The notes beneath the pieces were generated by a model. That model ran no database searches, had not been told where the DNA came from, and saw only the letters and a program-made list of their open reading frames with translations. Shown piece after piece: positions 1-6,040 of a DNA stretch of 20,656 nt (the first letter of the stretch is position 1; the number at the start of each line of letters is the position of its first letter). The stretch is taken from positions 1 to 20,656 of IMG/VR virus record IMGVR_UViG_3300042563_000919; one strand, given 5' to 3'. A program made the position numbers and the translations under genes. Origin of the DNA: a virus.

Positions 1-51
1 TGGCTTGTCGAGCAGGGCATTGATGTTTTTGAGTCCCTTTACTACGCTCAT
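1..51 (-). CDS. Start of an unidentified gene, cut by the left window edge
   Basis: Seventeen codons are visible, reading MSVVKGLKNINALLDKP, before the frame runs off the window. The start is chosen because an excellent Shine-Dalgarno AAGGAG at 63-58 sits six bases before the ATG at 51-49. It lies 25 bases after the primase stop and continues the same strand, so it probably belongs to the replication or recombination module. The visible residues do not identify a family. Confidence 0.7.
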   Translation of the reverse strand, partial: MSVVKGLKNINALLDKP

Positions 52-57
52 CTTTTT

Positions 58-63
58 CTCCTT
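58..63 (-). promoter_or_regulatory. Shine-Dalgarno of the edge gene
   Basis: AAGGAG with a six-base spacer to the ATG at 51-49. This is what makes the truncated reading frame at the left edge a credible gene. Confidence 0.75.
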
Positions 64-76
64 CGTGTTGTTTATA

Positions 77-1003
77 TTAGTTTAGCATAGACAATATAGA
101 CTTGTCAAACTGAAACTCTAAGTTCCTAATTGACTGATCATCCATATCACCTATGTCTTTATATTGTTTTTCTAAGGTGATAACACTAACCAAAGACCCA
201 AGCTTTTCAATTAGCTTATCTTTCATTATGCTACCAGCCTCATCATTATCCGCTACTAGTACAACATTATTGAAGTACTTTTCTAATAATCTAATTTGTG
301 AAATAGATACATTAGCACCCAACGTTGCGACTGCTGGGAAACCTACTTGGTCTAATCGAATTGCATCAAAAGATGATTCAACTACATACACTATACTAGA
401 ACTTTTAACTCTGTGCAAGTTAAATAAAACTTTTCCTTTAGGCAATCCTGGAGTATTCTTAAACTCCTTGCCTTCTATAGATCTTCCTACAAAACCAATC
501 TTCATTCCGTCAGGTGACTCTACTGGAATAGTAACCATTCCCTGTTTTTCTGAGTATCCTAAAGAAAACTTTTTCATTGAATCAATAGTAATCTTTCTAC
601 CATTTAGATAAGACTTTGCTGTATCTGATAATATTAATTGATCATGTAATCTATTAAGAATGGATTCGTCATACTGAACAAACTCTGGTAAGGCGATTAG
701 CTTTTTATTAACTAACATCTCAATGTTATGCTCTTGCTCTTTACTTTTTATATATCGAACAGTTTCAAAGTATGTCCTATTTGACATATGCATAACAAAC
801 TCTTCTAAGTTTTTAGTTGTTTGACAACCAAAACAAAAGAATAGCCCACTATCTTTGGCTACTTCTCCAGCAGGAGTTCTGCTGTTATTGTGATATGGAC
901 AGAAGATTATAAAGTCATTACCAAATTCAGTTTCAATATTTACTCCTGAACCAATAAGAACTCTTCTGATTTGATCTTCCGTATAAATATTATTTGTCTT
1001 CAT
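77..1003 (-). CDS. DnaG-like DNA primase (zinc-binding plus Toprim domains)
   Basis: Probably synthesises RNA primers for phage replication alongside the helicase encoded just upstream. Counting from the ATG at 1003, a CHC2-type zinc site is visible as C35-x2-H38 (CPYH) and C57-x2-C60 (CFGC). A Toprim core follows, with the glutamate of VVES near 209 and the metal-binding ADNDEAG near 251-257 (D252, D254). A KDIGDMDD stretch follows near 282-289. At about 308 residues it is far shorter than E. coli DnaG (581) and stops soon after Toprim, so the C-terminal helicase-interaction domain is missing. The start is uncertain: the ATG at 1003 has no strong SD, while an in-frame TTG at 1033 has a weak AGG six bases upstream and would add ten residues. 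Either start overlaps the end of the helicase gene. The family call is firm. Confidence 0.92.
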   Translation of the reverse strand: MKTNNIYTEDQIRRVLIGSGVNIETEFGNDFIIFCPYHNNSRTPAGEVAKDSGLFFCFGCQTTKNLEEFVMHMSNRTYFETVRYIKSKEQEHNIEMLVNKKLIALPEFVQYDESILNRLHDQLILSDTAKSYLNGRKITIDSMKKFSLGYSEKQGMVTIPVESPDGMKIGFVGRSIEGKEFKNTPGLPKGKVLFNLHRVKSSSIVYVVESSFDAIRLDQVGFPAVATLGANVSISQIRLLEKYFNNVVLVADNDEAGSIMKDKLIEKLGSLVSVITLEKQYKDIGDMDDQSIRNLEFQFDKSILSMLN

Positions 1004-2210
1004 AGTCTTTATATCTGTAATATCCTTTATCAAAATCTACCTGTACTAAAAAGTCTCCCATAAAACCATTTCTATTTTTTCTAAATACACATTCAATGAT
1101 ATCACTATTTACAGGGCGACCTAGTGCTAATAGCCAGTCAGCATCGTATGAGATCTGTCTAGACCATGCTGTTTGTCCTAGTGTTGGGGGAGTGCTAAGA
1201 TCTTTTACATCATCAGGTGTAGCAGATGAGATAGCAATGATTGGTACTTCTTCACTAATAGACATTAGTTTAAGTTCTCGTGAAAGGTTTTTCATCTTTA
1301 CCGTTTCATTATCAGCACGTTGGTTTGGACTCATCAACTGAAGATAATCAACAACAACGAAGTCTGGCTTATACTGATCAATCTTTCCACGAATAACTGA
1401 TGGAGTAACTTCTCCGCCAGAATCGTTTGAGATAATATGAAACTCTGGACGACCTTCTACTTTGTTAGCATGCCACTTACGAAGCATATCAATTTCAATT
1501 TCACCATTGCTTAGTTTACGATGAGACCATAGGCCTTCACCCATGATAGCAAACACACGATTACGAACTTCTGTTTCACTCATTTCAAGTGAGATAATCA
1601 TTGGTGACTTGCCTTGCTTCCAAGCCTGTACAGCAAAGTATAAAGCCATCCAAGACTTTCCAATTCCTGGGTAAGCAAGAAACACACCAAGTTGGCCTGG
1701 CATAATGCCAGCAGGCAAGTAGTTATCAAATCCTGGCAGACCTGTTTTAATTCCTACAGATCCAAGTTCATTTTGCTTTGCAACTCTTTCATAATACGCA
1801 ACGGCATCTTCAAGATCAGTAGCATCAATATCACGAATAGCAGCAGTGTTCTTTTTAAGCTCTGATGTTTTTGTAATGAGATGCTCTAAGGCTTCAGTAC
1901 CATTACCTACTTGAACTTCTCCTGCTGCGTTACGAAGAATGTCTTTAAGGCTATCATTTAAATATTCTGTTTGAAGTTCTGCTAAGTGATGCTTAGTTGC
2001 ACCTACGCCAACTACTGGTTCAAAATCACGAAACTTTTCTCTTACAAGTTCTGCAGGTGGAAGTGACTGGTTATTCTCAGAATATAAACGAATAAAGTTC
2101 CAGATATCATTGTGTGTTCTTAAAAGAGTTTCAACATTTGCTTGAAGTAGTACGTGAATTTGTTTATCTTGAAGTACTGCAGATATTACTTTTGCTTCTG
2201 TATTATTCAC
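990..2210 (-). CDS. DnaB-like replicative helicase
   Basis: Probably the ring-shaped 5'-3' replicative helicase of the phage fork. The N-terminal 130 residues are helical and resemble a small DnaB N-domain. The RecA-like motor shows Walker A at 179-186 (AYPGIGKS), the DnaB-type SLEMS motif with E209, Walker B at 285-288 (VVVD) followed by YLQLM, and a K-x-RNG arginine-finger-like motif at 378-382. The 406-residue length fits compact phage DnaB proteins. Start: GTG at 2210, supported by AAGGAG at 2223-2218 with a seven-base spacer; it overlaps the preceding gene's stop by eight bases. Odd point: where DnaB proteins normally read SQLNR after the sensor strand, this one reads SSATPD (328-333), so the usual sensor glutamine is absent. 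No intein or fusion is visible. Confidence 0.94.
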   Translation of the reverse strand: MNNTEAKVISAVLQDKQIHVLLQANVETLLRTHNDIWNFIRLYSENNQSLPPAELVREKFRDFEPVVGVGATKHHLAELQTEYLNDSLKDILRNAAGEVQVGNGTEALEHLITKTSELKKNTAAIRDIDATDLEDAVAYYERVAKQNELGSVGIKTGLPGFDNYLPAGIMPGQLGVFLAYPGIGKSWMALYFAVQAWKQGKSPMIISLEMSETEVRNRVFAIMGEGLWSHRKLSNGEIEIDMLRKWHANKVEGRPEFHIISNDSGGEVTPSVIRGKIDQYKPDFVVVDYLQLMSPNQRADNETVKMKNLSRELKLMSISEEVPIIAISSATPDDVKDLSTPPTLGQTAWSRQISYDADWLLALGRPVNSDIIECVFRKNRNGFMGDFLVQVDFDKGYYRYKDYEDK

Positions 2211-2511
2211 TTAACCACTCCTTAGCCATTCGTCTGCGTTCTGCTCTTTCTTTTTTATCTTGTTCAACTTCTGCTCTGCCATTTAAAATCTTTTCAGCAT
2301 TATAAGCAAAGTAGTTCCAACTAGGCTCTTGTGCAATTGAAAAATAATAGTCTAATAGATCATAGCATTGCGATATACCATATGACTCTACTAGGCCATC
2401 AGCAGCCCACTGTTCAACATTAATATTCATGTTAGACTTTTGCTCATACCGTTGAAGATATAATTTGTTAAATCTACTGAGCAAAGCCATTCGGTCTTTG
2501 CGATCAGCCAT
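2203..2511 (-). CDS. Small protein of unknown function preceding the helicase
   Basis: A 102-residue, mostly helical protein with a basic C-terminus (KKERAERRRMAKEW). The centre (about residues 33-76) alternates aromatic and acidic positions, including EQWAADGLVESYG and QEPSWNYFAYNAEKIL. No catalytic motif is visible. Its ATG overlaps the stop of the previous gene (TAATG) with AGAGG 13 bases upstream, so coupled translation is likely. Its end overlaps the helicase start by eight bases. Placement directly before a DnaB-like helicase would fit a loader or helicase accessory factor, but there is no ATPase motif and this is context-based inference only. Confidence 0.8.
   Translation of the reverse strand: MADRKDRMALLSRFNKLYLQRYEQKSNMNINVEQWAADGLVESYGISQCYDLLDYYFSIAQEPSWNYFAYNAEKILNGRAEVEQDKKERAERRRMAKEWLSE
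2218..2223 (-). promoter_or_regulatory. Shine-Dalgarno deciding the helicase GTG start
   Basis: AAGGAG with a seven-base spacer to the GTG at 2210-2208. It lies inside the end of the 102-residue upstream gene and supports a non-ATG start with translational coupling. Confidence 0.75.
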
Positions 2512-2717
2512 TATTCGTTAATTTCCTCTTTAGCTTCGTTAATCTTTTCAGTAAGCTTGTCTTCTACAAACTTATATACACGCTCAAATGCTTCGTTAGT
2601 TGTTTCTTCTCCACGCTTAGAATCTACAATGCCAAGATCTAATCTTAGTGATTGAAAATTTCCAAGGTTAAGCGTATATCCTAGTGTTACTGATACCTTT
2701 GTTGAATCGTTTTCCAT
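2511..2717 (-). CDS. Small conserved-looking phage protein with an NLGNFQS motif, function unknown
   Basis: 68 residues. The first half is probably beta-stranded (VTLGYTLNLGNFQSLRLDLG, residues 10-29) and the second half is a charged amphipathic helix (about 39-68). From memory, a Y-x-LNLGNF-x-S type motif recurs in small phage and mobile-element proteins of unknown function; I cannot verify this here. It is preceded by a 20-base gap and a G-rich weak ribosome site (GGGTGG) close to the ATG. It is coupled by TAATG to the next gene. No enzymatic residues stand out. Confidence 0.75.
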   Translation of the reverse strand: MENDSTKVSVTLGYTLNLGNFQSLRLDLGIVDSKRGEETTNEAFERVYKFVEDKLTEKINEAKEEINE

Positions 2718-2737
2718 ACCCCACCCATTTCATAGTT

Positions 2738-3280
2738 TTAAATATTCTCTGACCAAACAGGAATAAACCTACCATCTTCTGTCTTCGTATATGTAAGTAT
2801 ACCGTCTCCCATTCGCCGTGTCAACTCTTGGCTTGTAGGAGTCATATTATTTGTTATTAATTTGTCTTTTCTTGGTTGTCCAATATGTATACTTGCAAGT
2901 ATAGCACGAATCTCTTTTACTTGCGATTCTGAATAATAAGCTCGTCTTTGCCAAGCTCTTTCACCATTTAAGGTTGAACCCATTGGTGGAGGAATGACTC
3001 CACGTTTAATTAGATCTGGAATATACTTTCTATGCCTATTGACAAGTTTAGCAGTTTCTGCTATAGTATATGCTCGTTCTCTATTTTTTCTAAAGTCAAC
3101 TCTTAGACATGTTTCTATTCTATCTTTTGTAATATTATAAACAGAAACTAAACCAGTTGATCTTGAGCTATGGTACAGCCTAACTAAATCTCCATTAAGA
3201 AACCAAACTTTTTGATTACCTTTAATTACAGATTGGCTATTGTACTCTTCGCCCTTAATTGTTCTTTTCTCAGTAGCCAT
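2738..3280 (-). CDS. Helix-turn-helix DNA-binding protein (MerR/excisionase-like)
   Basis: 180 residues beginning MATEKRTIKG. The central segment (about 70-132) reads AYTIAETAKLVNRHRKYIPD, then IKRGVIPPP, then RRAYYSESQVKEIR. This is the layout of a MerR/HTH_17 winged helix: helix-turn-helix, a wing with a GVIPPP turn, then a tyrosine-led recognition/linker helix. It probably binds DNA as a phage regulator. The ATG at 3280 is preferred over an in-frame TTG at 3340 because AGGAAGG (3290-3284) precedes it. The start lies inside the zinc-ribbon gene (55-base overlap), so the two are likely co-translated. The first 65 residues and the C-terminal 40 match nothing I recognise. Target sites are not visible. 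Confidence 0.82.
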   Translation of the reverse strand: MATEKRTIKGEEYNSQSVIKGNQKVWFLNGDLVRLYHSSRSTGLVSVYNITKDRIETCLRVDFRKNRERAYTIAETAKLVNRHRKYIPDLIKRGVIPPPMGSTLNGERAWQRRAYYSESQVKEIRAILASIHIGQPRKDKLITNNMTPTSQELTRRMGDGILTYTKTEDGRFIPVWSENI

Positions 3281-3417
3281 TTGCCTTCCTGACTTGCACT
3301 TGGTGGATGAAAGAATACTCTTGTCCCGCAAGATATGCAATAAGTTTCTAGATGATCTATAGATGTATATTGTCTATCAATAAACATTTTGCCATTACAC
3401 TTTTTACAATTTAACAA
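3226..3417 (-). CDS. Zinc-ribbon mini-protein
   Basis: 63 residues with two CxxC knuckles, C4-x2-C7 and C27-x2-C30, separated by 19 residues. This is the spacing of a structural zinc ribbon, followed by a basic tail. Such domains bind nucleic acid or RNA polymerase subunits, but no specific role can be read. The start is a TTG at 3417 with a weak AGG nine bases upstream; the next in-frame Met is residue 11 and would remove the first knuckle. It begins nine bases after the fibre-tip gene's stop and overlaps the HTH gene by 55 bases. The non-ATG start and long overlap lower confidence, but the paired knuckles make it more than chance. Confidence 0.68.
   Translation of the reverse strand: MLNCKKCNGKMFIDRQYTSIDHLETYCISCGTRVFFHPPSASQEGKWLLRKEQLRAKSTIANL
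3284..3290 (-). promoter_or_regulatory. Shine-Dalgarno deciding the HTH-protein start
   Basis: AGGAAGG, three bases from the ATG at 3280-3278 if counted from the last G, six if the AGGA core is used. It favours the ATG over the upstream in-frame TTG and lies within the zinc-ribbon coding region. Confidence 0.6.
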
Positions 3418-3426
3418 TATAGTAAC

Positions 3427-3870
3427 CTAGTTTGGTATTCCGATAATAATTAGATGCACATCTAAAGATAAGTTTCCGCTAGCATTAAATCTAACAACAC
3501 CTTCAACTCTGGAAGTAGTTGGTTTTTTTAAAACTACGGAAACGTTTGATCCTGCTGGAGTGTTTCCTGTATTAATTATCGTTGCTGAAACAATTGGAGA
3601 ATATTTAAAATCACTAGGAAAATCGTACACAAATGTTTTTTCTGATGAAGCAGAAACTGTACTGTTATCTGCAACTCCTACAATTCCACCAATAACTCTA
3701 GCATCAGAAGTTTTAATGCTTTGCTTTCCAGCACTGGCAGTATCAATGGTCGTATAGTTATAGCTTGCGGAAGAAACCTGTGTAGAAAGGTTGTTTACTG
3801 TGTCAGCCAACTGATAAATGTATGTAACATCTAGTGGTTGTCCTCGCTCAGGTAGTGGTAGTTTAGCCAT
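3427..3870 (-). CDS. Tail fibre-tip or receptor-binding-like virion protein
   Basis: 147 residues. After a proline-rich start (MAKLPLPERGQPLDV) there is a short helix (about 16-36, YIYQLADTVNNLSTQVSS) suited to trimerisation. The rest is rich in beta-prone and small residues (VIGGIVGVADNSTVSASSEK, VRFNASGNLSLDVHLIIIG). That layout is typical of trimeric fibre tips and short tail-tip proteins. Start: perfect AGGAGG at 3882-3877, six bases before the ATG, after a 23-base gap. As the last gene of the tail module it is a good candidate for a host-range determinant. No enzymatic motif or signal peptide. The role is inferred from shape and position. Confidence 0.7.
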   Translation of the reverse strand: MAKLPLPERGQPLDVTYIYQLADTVNNLSTQVSSASYNYTTIDTASAGKQSIKTSDARVIGGIVGVADNSTVSASSEKTFVYDFPSDFKYSPIVSATIINTGNTPAGSNVSVVLKKPTTSRVEGVVRFNASGNLSLDVHLIIIGIPN

Positions 3871-3876
3871 TTTATT

Positions 3877-3882
3877 CCTCCT
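3877..3882 (-). promoter_or_regulatory. Consensus Shine-Dalgarno of the fibre-tip gene
   Basis: AGGAGG with a six-base AATAAA spacer to the ATG at 3870-3868. It is the strongest ribosome site in the window and may give this last tail gene high, uncoupled expression. Confidence 0.8.
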
Positions 3883-3893
3883 ATTACATTATA

Positions 3894-4316
3894 TCAGAAA
3901 TTGTATACGCCAGAGTCATAAACCAAGAAATCTTCTTTTATTTCTTTTTTTGATGACACTGCCTGTATTATTACTCTTACACTTGTTGTCCCCTGATTTG
4001 CAAAAGAGTAGGAGTGACCTGTTGCTATGCCTTTATAAACAAACTGATTGCTATCAAATTTAACAAAGACATCATAAGTTGAAGAAGAGTTTTGGTCTTC
4101 CCATGCTGCTGTAATTATCTGTTCTGTTTTTGAAACAGCTCCAGATGTGACATTAATATCGCTGCCAATAGAATTATATATTGGAGACCAGTGCGAGCTT
4201 CTGTTTTTATCTTCAGAGATAATTCTGTAACGAATATTGTATTTTTGACTTTCGTAGTCAACTGGTGGTAAAGAAGATCTTTTTACTGTTACTTTTTTGA
4301 TATTAGCATCAGCCAT
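3894..4316 (-). CDS. FN3-like virion protein
   Basis: 140 residues. Residues 66-121 alternate strands in the manner of a fibronectin type III fold: QIITAAWEDQNSSSTYDVFV, then FVYKGIATGHSYSF, then SVRVIIQAVS. An earlier pair of strands (YNIRYRIISEDKNRSSHWSP, 26-45) may belong to a second partial module. FN3-like domains are common decoration or carbohydrate-contact modules in phage tails. The ATG overlaps the stop of the fibre protein (TAATG) and has no strong SD, so it probably depends on coupled re-initiation. A 23-base gap separates it from the fibre-tip gene. The fold assignment is by strand pattern only. Confidence 0.68.
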   Translation of the reverse strand: MADANIKKVTVKRSSLPPVDYESQKYNIRYRIISEDKNRSSHWSPIYNSIGSDINVTSGAVSKTEQIITAAWEDQNSSSTYDVFVKFDSNQFVYKGIATGHSYSFANQGTTSVRVIIQAVSSKKEIKEDFLVYDSGVYNF

Positions 4317-5518
4317 TATGAAACACCAATAGAGAATCTAAACTCAACATAATTGTTTGTATTTGGTGATTTAATAATTGTTTCAGCATCAGTGTTTTGA
4401 ATAACTGTGTATCCCGTCAATCCATACAATGGGTTTTCTGTTGCGATGTTTTCTAGTCTCATTGCATCTAAGGCAACATAATAGTCTGATGATGGATTTC
4501 CATTATCAATAACAGATGCATATATTTTAACAACACTAACATCGTTCCAGTTAAAATTTGCGCTTGTATATAGGTCTTGTTTTTGCTTTGAAACAACATA
4601 GTATCTATTAGTTTCAAATTCATCATCTAGTGGCAAACTTAAAGAGCTTCCATTATTTAGCTCAGCTTCAAATCTAGCATACTCTCCAGATACAGTGTCT
4701 GATGAAGAAAAATCAACTAAAATTCTTACGGTATCTGGAACTGCATCTGATTGCCCAGTTTTACTTACTATAGAAAATGCAAGACGGAATTCATCTATTG
4801 GAGAATTTTTTGTAAAATCAAGATCTACACCAGTTAAATGTATATGTGATCCACTAATATTAAAGTGATCCTTGGTTGGTCCACTCTCTGTAATTACATC
4901 TAGGTCTGACATATTACCTTGAATCAAGATAGTATTATTTAAAAACCTACATCTTTCATATCTCTCTGCTCTTTTTTGTTTATAAAATATACTGTTATCA
5001 GAGTTAGCTTGAAATACAGGGGTTGCTGTTAACACTCCGTTTACCGCATCATATTCCTTTGATGTTGCGTTTATCAAATATGAGCCTGTAATAATATTGT
5101 CATCGTTACTGTCAAGTGGTACTGGTATTGTTGGAATCAATGTTGTAGCTGTTGGGCTGTGATATTGCCAGTTTTCTGCGTTAGTAAATGCGAAGATTGT
5201 TTTACTATCGTATGTACCAGCTGAAGGGTTTGATCCTGCTGAGTATAGCCCTACTTCTGTAATCTCATACCTTTCTTCCGTTGGTAATTCAGCCGTAAGA
5301 ACAATTTTATTCATACCGTTTTCTTGTACATATCCTCTTGAAGATATTGGAACTCTAAACATTTCAAAATCTAAGTTCTCTTTATCTGAATAGTCATCAA
5401 GGGTTTCTCCAGTGGTAAATGGTTGCTTTCCGCAGCCAACAGCAATATAAGAAGCAAAGGCTGGTGCTTGACCTAGCAGGTATTTTCCAATAATAGTCTT
5501 ACCAGTATTAGTTATCAT
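4316..5518 (-). CDS. Tail fibre / baseplate-attachment protein
   Basis: 400 residues. The N-terminus (about 1-95) has the pattern seen in fibre proteins that anchor to a baseplate: a TGKTIIGKYLLG start, YIAVGCG at 24-30, FRVPISSRGY at 54-63, then a YEITEVGLYS strand near 84-93. The middle and C-terminal parts alternate glycine/asparagine-rich turns with strands (HFNISGSHIHLTGVDLDF, YYVALDAMRLE), suggestive of a jelly-roll, possibly carbohydrate-binding, domain. The ATG overlaps the preceding stop (ATGA, 5515-5518), with AGGAG ten bases upstream. It probably links the hub to the adhesins downstream. No catalytic residues recognised. Confidence 0.75.
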   Translation of the reverse strand: MITNTGKTIIGKYLLGQAPAFASYIAVGCGKQPFTTGETLDDYSDKENLDFEMFRVPISSRGYVQENGMNKIVLTAELPTEERYEITEVGLYSAGSNPSAGTYDSKTIFAFTNAENWQYHSPTATTLIPTIPVPLDSNDDNIITGSYLINATSKEYDAVNGVLTATPVFQANSDNSIFYKQKRAERYERCRFLNNTILIQGNMSDLDVITESGPTKDHFNISGSHIHLTGVDLDFTKNSPIDEFRLAFSIVSKTGQSDAVPDTVRILVDFSSSDTVSGEYARFEAELNNGSSLSLPLDDEFETNRYYVVSKQKQDLYTSANFNWNDVSVVKIYASVIDNGNPSSDYYVALDAMRLENIATENPLYGLTGYTVIQNTDAETIIKSPNTNNYVEFRFSIGVS

Positions 5519-6039
5519 GACGTAGCTTCTCCTAAATATGCTTCATATATTGTACCACTTAAGCTAATTTGTACCTCAACTTGCTCATCACTGTTAAGAT
5601 TAACTAACTCTATCACCAAGTCGCCAGCAGCATTAAAATAAACATTTGAACCACCAGGGCCATTGCCTACAGTAGGCACTTTTTCATTTAGGTTGATTGG
5701 AAAATTGTTAAAAATCTTGTCTGACGATCCTTGTAGTCCAACTAGATTTAATGGATTATATTCTTGCTGGATTGCTGTTAAGTTTTTAATTACATTATAG
5801 GATACGCTTTGACCATTGATAGTATCATTTCTAGCAATATTGATTAACTCATGTCCCCCAATATTTTCAAAGATAATATCAACCATAGATTCTGGTGCTA
5901 CCAATTCATCATTAAATAAAACTGTGTCTATTGGGGCAGTCTTAACAGAATTTTGTTTAATAAAATTAATAGCTGCATTGGCTAGATCAGCTGGCGTTAA
6001 TGGAGATGCTGATAGGTTAGAAAAATTAATGTCAGCCAT
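5515..6039 (-). CDS. Virion-associated protein after the tail hub, family not recognised
   Basis: 174 residues starting MADINFSNLS. An N-terminal helical stretch (LTPADLANAAINFIKQNS, about 15-32) precedes a beta-rich region with glycine-rich turns (VGNGPGGSNVYFNAAGDLVI) and a final strand set (QVEVQISLSGTIYEAYLG). The ATG at 6039 is preferred over an in-frame GTG at 6051 because GAGG (6049-6046) lies six bases before it and its codon follows the hub stop after one base. It ends by ATGA overlap with the fibre gene. Its position between hub and fibre suggests a connector or accessory tail protein; this is contextual. Confidence 0.72.
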   Translation of the reverse strand: MADINFSNLSASPLTPADLANAAINFIKQNSVKTAPIDTVLFNDELVAPESMVDIIFENIGGHELINIARNDTINGQSVSYNVIKNLTAIQQEYNPLNLVGLQGSSDKIFNNFPINLNEKVPTVGNGPGGSNVYFNAAGDLVIELVNLNSDEQVEVQISLSGTIYEAYLGEATS

Positions 6040-6040
6040 T

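Noticed and set aside
153-611. Plus-strand open frame of 152 codons
   Set aside because: It lies wholly opposite the primase gene, whose zinc and Toprim motifs are convincing. It has no recognisable motif.
3226-3280. Possible programmed frameshift fusing the zinc ribbon to the HTH protein
   Set aside because: The overlap contains no X-XXY-YYZ slippery heptamer, and the HTH gene has its own good SD and ATG. Independent starts explain it better.
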